DNA of 60,358 bases from Bacteroidales bacterium. GTDB lineage: Bacteria; Bacteroidota; Bacteroidia; Bacteroidales; P3. The notes beneath the pieces were generated by a model. The model was given only the letters and a program-made list of their open reading frames with translations. It was not told the DNA's origin and did no database searches. Below are positions 1 through 7,721 of this stretch, piece by piece (the first letter of the stretch is position 1; each line of letters opens with the position of its first letter). The translations under genes were made by a program, and so were the position numbers. Location of the stretch: NCBI GenBank assembly GCA_016280915.1, contig JAEEHQ010000023.1:1-60358 (forward strand), in the 5' to 3' direction.

Positions 1-521
1 GCGACGGCAATGTGCTCCTTGTTGATGTCGATGACAAACAGGGCACTGGGCAGACGGGTGAGGTCGGCGATGGAGCCAAGGTTCTTGTCGAGCTTGGCGC
101 GCTCTCGCTGCACCTGGAGGCGCTCACGCTTGCTGATATTGTTGAAATCCTTGTCGTGCATCAGCTGGTCGAGGTTGTTCATCTTCTTCACAGCCTTGCG
201 GATGGTGGTGAAGTTGGTGAGCATACCGCCGGGCCAACGCTCGGTAACGAAGGGCATGTCGACGCTCTTGGCCATCTCTGACACAACGTCTTTGGCCTGT
301 TTCTTGGTGGCAACGAAAAGGACTTTCTTGCCGCTCTTGGCAATCTGTCTCAGGGCGTTGGCAGCCTCGTCAGCCTTGACGATGGTTTTCTGCAGGTCGA
401 TAACGTGGATACCGTTGTGCTCTTTGAAAATATAGGGGGCCATTTTGGGGTTCCATTTTCTCTTCAGGTGACCAAAATGACAACCAGCTTCGAGTAATTC
501 TTCAAATTTTAAATCAGTCAT
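1..521 (-). CDS. rpsB: 30S ribosomal protein S2, 3' end cut by window edge
   Basis: Structural protein of the small ribosomal subunit. Reading the minus strand from the ATG at 521 gives MTDLKFEELLEAGCHFGH, the classic S2 start, followed by the motifs WNPKMAPYIF, KKVLFVATKKQA and ERWPGGMLTNF and by ALFVIDINKE near the window edge. About 173 codons are visible; the family is usually 230-280 residues long, so the C-terminal part lies outside. It follows rpsI after a 318-base gap and belongs to the rplM-rpsI-rpsB ribosomal cluster common in Bacteroidetes. Identification is certain; only the end is unseen. Confidence 0.97.
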   Translation of the reverse strand, partial: MTDLKFEELLEAGCHFGHLKRKWNPKMAPYIFKEHNGIHVIDLQKTIVKADEAANALRQIAKSGKKVLFVATKKQAKDVVSEMAKSVDMPFVTERWPGGMLTNFTTIRKAVKKMNNLDQLMHDKDFNNISKRERLQVQRERAKLDKNLGSIADLTRLPSALFVIDINKEHIAV

Positions 522-839
522 TGTTTTTCTTTTTTGTTTACGTTCCTAAATTTTGCTTTGAAGTCGCGGGGCTTCGTTCTGTTTTTTTGTTTTTTGTTCT
601 CTCAGCCTCGGTTGCTTCGCTGCTTTTTTACCAATTGTCGGGTAGTCCTTTCTGTGTGTCGGGTTTTTCTGCTTTTGCCTTAGGCAGCAGAACTGGCAAC
701 CCGGCGGAGTCTCGCGACAATTTGGATTCTAAACTTTTTTCCTGTTTCGCAGTTCTTGAGTCTTCTGTTCTCGAGGAGTTTTTGGGTGTGATTAATCCGA
801 AAAGTGGCACCTCGAAAACTCGGCAACTCCAAATAACGA
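522..839 (-). other. Non-coding rpsI-rpsB spacer
   Basis: 318 bases between rpsI and rpsB. The minus strand can be read open for about 60 codons here, but that reading resembles no protein family and uses unusual codons. I see no TAnnTTTG promoter on the minus strand and no clear T-run terminator. The length would suit an untranslated rpsB leader, which is an inference; no specific structure was recognised. Confidence 0.4.
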
Positions 840-1226
840 CTAACGTTTGCTGAACTGGAAGCGTTTACGGGCCTTGGGCTGACCGGGTTTCTTACGCTCA
901 ACCATACGGGGATCACGCATCAGGAAACCTTCCTTCTTCAGAGCAGGACGGTCCTCGATGTTGTTCTCGCACAGTGCGCGGGCGATAGCCATGCGCAGAG
1001 CCTGGGCCTGGCCGGTGATGCCACCGCCGTCGAGGTTGGCCTTGATGTCCCATTTGCCTTCAGCACCAGCAACCTGGAAAGCCTGGTTGACGATGTACTG
1101 CAGCGGGCCAGTGGGGAAATATTCTTTATAATCTCTGTTGTTGACAACAATCTTGCCAGTGCCAGCGGTCATATAGATGCGGGCAACGGAACATTTTCTT
1201 CTACCGATTGTGTTGATTACTTCCAT
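840..1226 (-). CDS. rpsI: 30S ribosomal protein S9
   Basis: 128-residue S9, normal length. The start MEVINTIGRRKCSVARIYM, the central GGGITGQAQALRMAIARAL and the basic C-terminus ending KRFQFSKR are diagnostic; the S9 tail reaches the ribosomal P site. It starts 8 bases after the rplM stop and is surely cotranscribed with it, as in most bacteria. Confidence 0.98.
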   Translation of the reverse strand: MEVINTIGRRKCSVARIYMTAGTGKIVVNNRDYKEYFPTGPLQYIVNQAFQVAGAEGKWDIKANLDGGGITGQAQALRMAIARALCENNIEDRPALKKEGFLMRDPRMVERKKPGQPKARKRFQFSKR

Positions 1227-1234
1227 ATTCTGTA

Positions 1235-1690
1235 TTATCTAATTTCGTTAATATTGATAGCTTTGGGGTTCTGACCCTGATGGGGATGCTCGGGACCGGC
1301 ATACACATGGAGGTTGCGATAGAGCTGGTCGCCAAGACGATTCTTAGGAAGCATGCCGCGGATGGCGTGTTCGAGAACGCGCTCGGGATGGCTGGCAAGG
1401 ACCTTTGCGGGAGTGGTCTCGCGCTGGCCGCCAGGATAACCGGTGTAGCGCTGATAGATCTTGTCGGTCATTTTCTTGCCGGTGAAGACGATCTTCTCAG
1501 CATTAATGATGATAACGTTGTCGCCGCAGTCGACGTGCGGGGTGAAGCAAGGTTTGGTCTTGCCGCGGAGGATGTTGGCTACGCGGGTGGCCAAGCGTCC
1601 TACGGTTTGATTCTCGGCATCAACGAGCACCCATTCTTTCTGGACGGTGTTCTTGTTGGCGGAGATTGTTTTGTAACTTAACTGATCCAT
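1235..1690 (-). CDS. rplM: 50S ribosomal protein L13
   Basis: 151-residue L13 of the large subunit, first gene of the rplM-rpsI-rpsB run. Motifs include WVLVDAENQTVGRLATRVA near residue 22 and GMLPKNRLGDQLYRNLHVY near the C-terminus. Its start (MDQLSYKTISANKN) is preceded by a roughly 240-base leader with a good promoter at 1941-1971, so the operon is probably controlled at the leader. Confidence 0.98.
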   Translation of the reverse strand: MDQLSYKTISANKNTVQKEWVLVDAENQTVGRLATRVANILRGKTKPCFTPHVDCGDNVIIINAEKIVFTGKKMTDKIYQRYTGYPGGQRETTPAKVLASHPERVLEHAIRGMLPKNRLGDQLYRNLHVYAGPEHPHQGQNPKAININEIR

Positions 1691-1934
1691 TTTTTATTTT
1701 AACGATGATGTTTTCTAAACTTTTTTCTCTGAGCAGAAGAAAGATTTTTCAAAAAATAATTTTTCTGTTCAAAAAATTTCTGCCTCGGAACTCGGTTCTT
1801 CCTGTCCAAGAGGGGTGACGGATAACCTCTCAGGGCCATTTTTAACTGTTTCTTTTGGCATATTCTTTTCTCCTAACATATTGTCCTATAGGTCTGAACG
1901 GGTAATTAACAGGGCTTAAGTCCACTATGCTAAG
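1691..1934 (-). promoter_or_regulatory. Long 5' leader of the rplM-rpsI operon
   Basis: From the predicted start near 1934 to the rplM ATG at 1690 there are about 240 untranslated bases on the minus strand. Many ribosomal-protein operons are autoregulated through such leaders, and L13 leaders have been described in Bacteroidia; I recall this only generally and cannot match the structure here. The leader also carries a short open frame with a Shine-Dalgarno-like AGGAG (see 1769-1861). Confidence 0.45.
1769..1861 (-). CDS. Possible 30-residue leader ORF upstream of rplM
   Basis: On the minus strand an ATG at 1861 opens 30 codons beginning MPKETVKNGPERL and ending EAEIF before TGA. AGGAG lies 8 bases before the ATG, which is unusual in a group that rarely relies on Shine-Dalgarno sites. 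No family recognised. It may be a real small protein, a regulatory uORF, or chance inside a structured leader. Confidence 0.25.
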   Translation of the reverse strand: MPKETVKNGPERLSVTPLGQEEPSSEAEIF

Positions 1935-1940
1935 AGGATG

Positions 1941-1971
1941 CAAAATTACAAACTTTTTTTGGATTGACAAA
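1941..1971 (-). promoter_or_regulatory. Promoter of rplM-rpsI-rpsB
   Basis: On the minus strand TTTG (1968-1971) is followed after exactly 19 bases by TAATTTTG (1941-1948), a perfect fit to the Bacteroides consensus TTTG-N19-TAnnTTTG. Transcription would start near 1934. Confidence 0.75.
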
Positions 1972-2133
1972 ATTGTCGGTTAATTTTTTTGTTGAAAAGT
2001 TTTTTTGTGCCATCTTTGGCCCGAGCATACGCCCAATTGCCCTCGCCACCCACCAATAACCCACCCCTACCTACTCGACAAACCGCCTTTGTTCCCTTGT
2101 TCCTTTGCCCCAAATTTGTTATTTAGATTAAAT

Positions 2134-2218
2134 TTATATTATATTTAGATTTGGTTTATATTACATTTTAATTATCTTTTCTAATCTAAATATAATATAA
2201 GTATAATCAAAATGTAAT
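2134..2218. repeat. Interleaved AT-rich inverted repeats
   Basis: An 18-base arm at 2134-2151 is perfectly inverted at 2183-2200. A second 10-base arm ATTACATTTT (2160-2169) is inverted at 2209-2218 (AAAATGTAAT). The two pairs interleave (A-B-A'-B'). They lie in the non-coding stretch 1972-2378, in which no gene is seen. Confidence 0.6.
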
Positions 2219-2378
2219 CTAATAGGAGGAGTTACAGAGAAGCTACATACAACTTACCCCTGAACTGCCTTTTGGTAGTGGCGGGGAGTGGGGTGTGTTG
2301 AGGAGGCAGTATTCGGTTGTGTTTTAGTTATTTATGGGTTATTTGTCTTCAGCAACGGGATTATTTGAAATAAATTCG

Positions 2379-2386
2379 TATCTTTG
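2379..2386 (+). promoter_or_regulatory. -7 element of the HD phosphohydrolase gene
   Basis: TATCTTTG matches TAnnTTTG and ends only 4 bases before the ATG at 2391. The -33 region is poor (no TTTG at the right spacing). If used, the message would be leaderless or nearly so. Confidence 0.5.
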
Positions 2387-2390
2387 CATC

Positions 2391-3227
2391 ATGAAATCAC
2401 CCAAGGAAATAAGTGTTGAGCAGTGGCTGGTGCGACTGACTCAGGAGATTATAAACATTACGCCCGAGCAGGGCGACTTGCCGTTGCGCGTGGTGCGCGA
2501 CCTTATCAACGATAAGGAGATACAGTCGGTGCAGGATTATGCCAACAAGGTGGCTATAGCGCGTCTCGGCTTCAACGACCACGGTCCCGTGCACATGCGC
2601 ACGGTGTGCCACAACGCCCTCAAGATGCTCAAAATCCTCTACAATGCCGGTGTCCCTACCACCTTGCAGCAAGAACAGGTGGGCACCTTCGACGACAGCG
2701 TCACGGCCGTGGCCATGGCTGCGTTTTGCCATGATTTCGGTATGACTATTGGCCGTCAGGATCACGAGCTCTACTCTGGCATCCTTGCATACAACATTAT
2801 CGAGCGTATTCTCGAAAAGAACCTTCCCGACCCCGCTGACCTTATGCGTCGTGTGGTTATTCGTTCCACCGCCATGGAGGGCATTATTGGCCACATGGGC
2901 ACCCGCAAAATCCACTCCATCGAGGCTGGTTTGATACTTATTGCCGATGGTTGCGACATGACCAAAGGCCGCGCCCGTGTGCCCATTGAAATCCATTCGG
3001 AACCCAAGATGGGCGATATACACAAATATTCGGCCAACTCCATCGACAAGGTCCTCATCCAGCCGGGCAACCGACGTCCTATCAAGATAGAGGTTCAGAT
3101 GTCGGCCGAGGTGGGTTTCTTCCAAATTGAGGAGGTGCTGCTGCCCAAAATCAATTCCAGCCCTGCCAAAAACCTTGTCGAGCTCTATGCGGGTGTGAAT
3201 GGCCAGGAACTGAAAAGATACCTTTGA
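2391..3227 (+). CDS. HD-domain phosphohydrolase
   Basis: 278-residue protein, probably cytosolic with no signal peptide. Metal ligands of the HD superfamily are visible: H64 and H68 in FNDHGPVHMR, the H114-D115 pair in AFCHDFGMTI, H125, and a late DGCDMTKGRARV (D186, D189). HD proteins hydrolyse phosphate esters such as nucleotides or cyclic nucleotides; the substrate here is unknown. The ATG at 2391 (MKSPKEISVEQW) is chosen because the promoter element TATCTTTG lies just upstream; an in-frame ATG at 2334 would place the promoter inside the gene. It stands alone and is closed by the hairpin at 3314. Confidence 0.85.
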   Translation: MKSPKEISVEQWLVRLTQEIINITPEQGDLPLRVVRDLINDKEIQSVQDYANKVAIARLGFNDHGPVHMRTVCHNALKMLKILYNAGVPTTLQQEQVGTFDDSVTAVAMAAFCHDFGMTIGRQDHELYSGILAYNIIERILEKNLPDPADLMRRVVIRSTAMEGIIGHMGTRKIHSIEAGLILIADGCDMTKGRARVPIEIHSEPKMGDIHKYSANSIDKVLIQPGNRRPIKIEVQMSAEVGFFQIEEVLLPKINSSPAKNLVELYAGVNGQELKRYL

Positions 3228-3313
3228 GCTTTAGACGGTCGTCTTCCGTCTCCGATTAAGTATAATTGAGCCCAACTGCGCGAAATGGTTGTGGCGATGA
3301 AGTGAGAAAAGAC

Positions 3314-3353
3314 AGGGGCGGCTCCGCTATGATGCGAAGCCGCCCCTCTTTTA
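3314..3353. terminator. Bidirectional terminator hairpin
   Basis: AGGGGCGGCTCCGC (3314-3327) pairs with 3334-3347 with one mismatch across a 6-base loop and is followed by CTTTTATTT. It lies between convergent genes, so it probably stops the HD gene and also the minus-strand gene ending at 3369. Confidence 0.8.
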
Positions 3354-3368
3354 TTTGCAAGATATGTG

Positions 3369-4460
3369 CTATTCGACGTCGGCGCGGGCCATGGCGTCTT
3401 TGTAGTACTTCTGGTTGACGAAGACATCCTCCTTGTAGGGGTTGATGTGGCGTTTCTTCGACACGCAGATGATGTAGATGATGGCAATGAGGTTGGTGAC
3501 CAAGGCCAAGGCGCTGATGAGGGTCATCATCGTGGGATTGGCGGCCACGCTGTCCACCGTGGTGCCCACAGCGGCAGCTTCACCACCGGCCACGTCGTAG
3601 AGCTGCTTCACGGTCTCGATGCCGTCAGGATACTGCACGGGCAGCACGGCCCAGCTGAACCATTGGCGGCCGTCCTTGAAGGTCTCTTGGAAGAGGGGGA
3701 ACACCTGAGCAAACATACACCAGATGGCCAAAGTGTTGGCGCGATTCTGAATCCAGCCGCCACGGTTCCACAGCAGGGCAGCCACCGTGGGAGCCAACAG
3801 CAGGGCGATGCCGCAGTACCAGCTGTGAGTGGGCAGGCAGTTGTAGGTGTAAGCGAAGTTCCAGATGTCGTAGATGACGATATAAACCCAGGTCATGTCG
3901 GCCCAAATCATATCCTTCTTGTCCTTCGAGGCGTAGACATTCCACCAGGCGGTCATACAGAAGATGTTCAAGATACCTGCTATACCGTTGAAGACATTGT
4001 GCCAGCCACCATACAGCCACACACCCTCGCTGCTCAGCCACCATTTGTTCCAACCCATCACCGCACTCTCAAAGTCGGAGACAACAGCAATCAGGATGTT
4101 GATGGCCACGATGACGAAGGGGAACGGCTTGAACCAATGTTTGGCACCGATGCCCCATTTGTACTTAATCATCATAAAGCCGATGCAACCCGTCAGCGCG
4201 GCATACAGCTTGGCATAGTGGAACCATCCGTTCATGTAGATGTGCGTCTGGTTATTCAGCGCCCATTCGGCACCGTTGTGGGCACCGATGGCGATGGCCA
4301 CGAAATAAACCGTCAGCAGCACAGGTATGACGAAAAAGGTGATGGCTCCGCCCATCTTGGTTCGGCGTGCAAATTCATTCCAGAGGATTAGTCCTGCCAG
4401 TACCACCAGCAGCATCCCCCATTGAGCTAGGGCATTAGCCCCATAAACTTGGAAAAACAT
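3369..4460 (-). CDS. Tryptophan-rich multi-pass membrane protein, DUF5692-like
   Basis: 363 residues with about eight to ten hydrophobic segments and many tryptophans, hence an inner-membrane protein. Signature stretches are NEFARRTKMGGAITFF, DIWNFAYTYNCLPTHSWY and NRANTLAIWCMF. From memory these agree with the DUF5692 family of gut Bacteroidetes and Firmicutes, whose function is unknown. The promoter at 4559-4589 gives a leader of about 90 bases and is divergent from the next gene. No transport or enzymatic role can be assigned from sequence. Confidence 0.82.
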   Translation of the reverse strand: MFFQVYGANALAQWGMLLVVLAGLILWNEFARRTKMGGAITFFVIPVLLTVYFVAIAIGAHNGAEWALNNQTHIYMNGWFHYAKLYAALTGCIGFMMIKYKWGIGAKHWFKPFPFVIVAINILIAVVSDFESAVMGWNKWWLSSEGVWLYGGWHNVFNGIAGILNIFCMTAWWNVYASKDKKDMIWADMTWVYIVIYDIWNFAYTYNCLPTHSWYCGIALLLAPTVAALLWNRGGWIQNRANTLAIWCMFAQVFPLFQETFKDGRQWFSWAVLPVQYPDGIETVKQLYDVAGGEAAAVGTTVDSVAANPTMMTLISALALVTNLIAIIYIICVSKKRHINPYKEDVFVNQKYYKDAMARADVE

Positions 4461-4558
4461 AATTGTAGCGTTTTTTAGTGATTAGTTGTTGTATTTTTAT
4501 TATTGATTCTGAAATCAATCAGCATGAGTTGTCATTTCTTTGAGACTGTTTCAATTTG

Positions 4559-4589
4559 CAAAGATACGTTTTTTTATTTATTCGCGAAA
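4559..4589 (-). promoter_or_regulatory. Promoter of the DUF5692-like gene
   Basis: TATCTTTG on the minus strand (4559-4566) with TTTC 19 bases upstream (4586-4589). Divergent from the plus-strand promoter at 4622-4653. Confidence 0.6.
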
Positions 4590-4621
4590 CTTTCATCTTT
4601 AGAAAACTACAAGTAGAAACA

Positions 4622-4653
4622 TTTGCCCAATCCAATTATTTGTTGTATTTTTG
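4622..4653 (+). promoter_or_regulatory. Promoter of the secreted His-tail gene
   Basis: TTTG (4622-4625), 20-base spacer, TATTTTTG (4646-4653): a near-ideal Bacteroidetes promoter. The predicted start near 4660 leaves a 70-base leader before the ATG at 4730 and excludes the longer in-frame reading that begins upstream. Confidence 0.7.
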
Positions 4654-4729
4654 CAAATTGAAAGATAAAGATTCCTTTTTTATAAAGAAACTATTTTTAT
4701 ATAATATATTATCGCATTCAACTAGTGTC

Positions 4730-6427
4730 ATGATGATGAGAAGATACTTTTTGTTAATAAGTTTTATGGTTGTGTTGCTGGCGGCTATGGGGCAGCCAGT
4801 TCATTTTGTGGCGGGTGACCTCGCGGTGACGATAGACAAAGAGGGCTATTACAGCTCGCTGAAAGTTTGCGGACACGAGTTGCTGCAGAGCAAACAACTC
4901 TACCCCGTGGTGTCTACCTACGACTACCAGGTGCGGACCCCCCAATCGGTGCGGCTGCAGGGCGATACGCTCATCTGCCTGATGAGTGACGACCGGCAGG
5001 TCTTGCTGAGGATTGTCCAATCGCCTTTGTGCCTGACAATGGAGGTGATTGCCTGCCCCGAAGAGTATTATTCCCTCACTTTTGGCCCTGTGGCGGTGGC
5101 TATCGACGAGGTGGTGGGCGAAGTGGTGGGCATAGCCCAAGGGGGAGCTGTGGCTTTTGGCATGCAAGTGCTGAACATCAAAACCACCGGCGGTATTCCA
5201 CAGGAGGCGGCAAATGACTATTGCGACAAATTCTTCTACCAAGGACATCATGTGGATGGTAGGCCTGGCTATTCGTTAGCAGCCACGCGCATAGAGGGAG
5301 GAACGGTGTTCCAGTTTTCGGGACGCAACCGTGGCAAGCGCCGCGGACAACTGGAGGTGCGCCAAGTGGGCAACTGCCATGCCGCTATAGCCGACCCCGT
5401 GGATGGCAAAGAAGGGCAGATAGTGGGTTGCAAAGTGGCCCTGTTCGGTACCTCACGAGCCAAGGTGCTGAGCCATATAGGACTGATGGAGACTGCCTTG
5501 GGCCTTCCACATCCCACAACGGTTGACGGCACTTGGGTGAAAGCACCCTCGCCAAGGACCACACAAAAGAAATCGGCTCAAAAGAAACCCGTTACGTTTG
5601 TCGTGAAGAATGTGATGGGATGGGACGATCCCCTGGTGCTGTCGCCACTCTCCTCCCATCTGCACAAACAGCTGATGTTTCAGTTGGAGGAGGAGTTGGA
5701 TGCCGCCGATACCTCCATTTCAATCCTGACGGGGGCATACAATTGTTTGCCCATACCGATGGAGGGAAGGCAGGTGGTGAAGATTGAGGAGGAGCTGATA
5801 AGTTATCGGTCGGCACAAGACAGCGACGGGCATGTGCTCCTCAATGGCTGTCGGCGTGGTGCCTTCGGTTCGAAGGCTGTTTCGCATCGCAAATATGTGA
5901 TGGGCAGCAGGCTTTGGACGGTGAAGGAGGGCTTTGTGCCAGACATGGAGTTGTTGGACACTTTGGCCGACCGTGCCTTGCGGCAGCTCCGCGTGTCGTC
6001 GGTGCGTACTATTCCTATGGAAATCTTATTTGAACAACTGGAATATTGCGCTTTGACAGGTCAGGACGAATATGCGGTGGCACGTTTTGTGAGTCGCTTC
6101 TCGCAGGGTTGGAGTACGCCTGATGTCATTCGGGCCGATTATGTCACCAACTATACTTGGCATTGGCTGTCGGGGGTGACCGAACGCGGCGGGAATTTTT
6201 TCCCCGATGTGTCAGATACCACTTGGCGTTTTGTGAAGGTGGTGCCGGAACACGACCACACACAGGGACACTCACATGGCCATTCACACGGCGAGAACGC
6301 AGAGGCAGAACATTTTCATGCGCACGAACACGAGAGTGAAGACCATGCGATACCCCACCAACAGCCTCAAGTGGTCAAAGAGGAGACCTCATTTGCCGAT
6401 TTCTTGAAGAGAAACTTATTGGGTTAA
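4730..6427 (+). CDS. Secreted glycosidase-like protein with histidine-rich tail
   Basis: 565 residues. Three ATGs in a row (4730, 4733, 4736) precede RRYFLLISFMVVLLAAMG, a signal peptide. The N-terminal beta-rich part ends in GLPHPTTVDGTWVK, and a later block reads VVKIEEELISY then GCRRGAFGSKAVSHRK. From memory both blocks flank the catalytic barrel of a Bacteroidetes glycosidase-like family (VKIDDELI..., GCTRGAFGT...). Here the stretch between them is only about 60 residues, too short for a whole barrel, so the protein may be catalytically dead; this is inference. Residues about 507-543 hold many histidines (HDHTQGHSHGHSHG and more), a likely metal-binding segment. It is monocistronic with its own promoter. 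Confidence 0.75.
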   Translation: MMMRRYFLLISFMVVLLAAMGQPVHFVAGDLAVTIDKEGYYSSLKVCGHELLQSKQLYPVVSTYDYQVRTPQSVRLQGDTLICLMSDDRQVLLRIVQSPLCLTMEVIACPEEYYSLTFGPVAVAIDEVVGEVVGIAQGGAVAFGMQVLNIKTTGGIPQEAANDYCDKFFYQGHHVDGRPGYSLAATRIEGGTVFQFSGRNRGKRRGQLEVRQVGNCHAAIADPVDGKEGQIVGCKVALFGTSRAKVLSHIGLMETALGLPHPTTVDGTWVKAPSPRTTQKKSAQKKPVTFVVKNVMGWDDPLVLSPLSSHLHKQLMFQLEEELDAADTSISILTGAYNCLPIPMEGRQVVKIEEELISYRSAQDSDGHVLLNGCRRGAFGSKAVSHRKYVMGSRLWTVKEGFVPDMELLDTLADRALRQLRVSSVRTIPMEILFEQLEYCALTGQDEYAVARFVSRFSQGWSTPDVIRADYVTNYTWHWLSGVTERGGNFFPDVSDTTWRFVKVVPEHDHTQGHSHGHSHGENAEAEHFHAHEHESEDHAIPHQQPQVVKEETSFADFLKRNLLG

Positions 6428-6477
6428 ATCTAGGTCGTTTTACAGGCAGATTTGAAACGAAGGTTTATTGAGAATTG

Positions 6478-6496
6478 CCACCGTGAGCAACGGTGG
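6478..6496. terminator. Weak hairpin between convergent genes
   Basis: CCACCGT and ACGGTGG pair around a 5-base loop. There is no T-run on either side, so termination is possible but unproven. Confidence 0.3.
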
Positions 6497-6503
6497 GGAT
6501 GCC

Positions 6504-7706
6504 TTATTGTGCCGCAAGGAGGCGGCAGAGCCAAAGGCGGGGCGTAGAGGAGAGGGTGGTGGCTATGAGAAAGAGGGTGCCCCCTTCGGAGAGTTTGAGT
6601 TTTTTGTATAATTGGTCGGGGGTGAGTGGGTGGTTGCGGGAGATAATATGCACCTTATGGTCGGGCAGGAGGGTGGCCGCTTTCTTGGCGTTGAGGGGTA
6701 TCTCGTCCAAGACTTGGAAGGTACGGCCCGGGAAATCTGTGAGGAGAAGGGGCGAGGTGTAGAGGTGGGTGTTGCGGGCCAGTTTGTTTAGGTTAAAGTG
6801 TTGGCTGATAAGGTTGAAACAGCCGCCTTTCATCAGGGCGGCATGGGGCTCGTAGAGGTATTGGTGGATGCTGTTTGTGAAGGTGGGGACGGCTTCTGCC
6901 TCCTCGTGCTGCTGGAATTGGAAGGAGGATGGGTTGCCGTTGTGGAGGTTGAGGCAGCGGATGGTAGGGCATAGGGGATGCTCCTCGGTATGGGAGGAGA
7001 GGAGAAAGAGGATTTCTTTACACTCGTTGTTGAGGGCTACGATATGGATTTGGGTGGTTTGCGGCAGCTGGCGGAGGGCTTGGTGGATGTCGATCATGGG
7101 GGAGGCCTTGACCAGAAGGTATCGGCAACGGCTGAGCAGAAGGTCAAGGTGGGTGAGCAGGTTGGGGGTGCAGTCCTCAAAGGCGGAGACCTTCCGCCCT
7201 TTGATGTCACGGCGCGCAGGATCGATGAGAATCATGTCGTAGTGCTCGTTGCTAGCTTGCAGCAGCACTATACTGTCGCCTTGCCGGCAGGAGATATTGT
7301 CCTGACGGAGTGCCTGGAAATTGTGCTTGGCAATAGGAAAAAGGTCGGGGTTGAGCTCGAAATAGTCGACATGAGAGGCCTGCAAAGCCATGAAATAGCT
7401 GTCGATGCCCATGCCGCCCGTGAGGTCTGCCAGGGTGCCGCCCCCGAGCGAAAGGAAGAGCTGGGCCTTATAGCAGGCGGTGGCTTCGGAAGAGCTTTGT
7501 TCGCGGTTGAGCTTGGGTGGGTAGAAATAATCGTCACAACTGGCAAGCGTCGGCCATTTGACCGACGCTTGTCGTTGTCCTTCGAGCTGTTGTGCCACCA
7601 AGCTGAGGTTGACTGTGGGATAACGCTGTTGTTGCAGCAGAAGCCTGAGCGGGTCCTCGTTGTGGTGTTCGTGGGCGAAGGCTATTATTTCAGAATAGGA
7701 ATCCAC
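6504..7706 (-). CDS. SAM-dependent methyltransferase with THUMP-like domain
   Basis: 400 residues. A class I methyltransferase fold is visible from the SAM-binding loop LADLTGGMGIDSYFMA near residue 95, the acidic DYFELNPDL at the end of the second strand, and DMILIDPARRD as the catalytic-type motif near 160. The C-terminal third resembles the THUMP-like domain of Bacteroidetes and actinobacterial homologues. Substrate not known, RNA being the likely class. It is the last gene of the minus-strand run and starts 15 bases after the nucleotidyltransferase gene. Confidence 0.85.
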   Translation of the reverse strand: MDSYSEIIAFAHEHHNEDPLRLLLQQQRYPTVNLSLVAQQLEGQRQASVKWPTLASCDDYFYPPKLNREQSSSEATACYKAQLFLSLGGGTLADLTGGMGIDSYFMALQASHVDYFELNPDLFPIAKHNFQALRQDNISCRQGDSIVLLQASNEHYDMILIDPARRDIKGRKVSAFEDCTPNLLTHLDLLLSRCRYLLVKASPMIDIHQALRQLPQTTQIHIVALNNECKEILFLLSSHTEEHPLCPTIRCLNLHNGNPSSFQFQQHEEAEAVPTFTNSIHQYLYEPHAALMKGGCFNLISQHFNLNKLARNTHLYTSPLLLTDFPGRTFQVLDEIPLNAKKAATLLPDHKVHIISRNHPLTPDQLYKKLKLSEGGTLFLIATTLSSTPRLWLCRLLAAQ

Positions 7707-7721
7707 TTCGTTAGGATTATT

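Noticed and set aside
3366..4391. A 341-codon plus-strand frame
   Set aside because: It lies wholly opposite the membrane protein gene at 3369-4460 and has a His/Gly/Val-rich composition typical of an antisense shadow.
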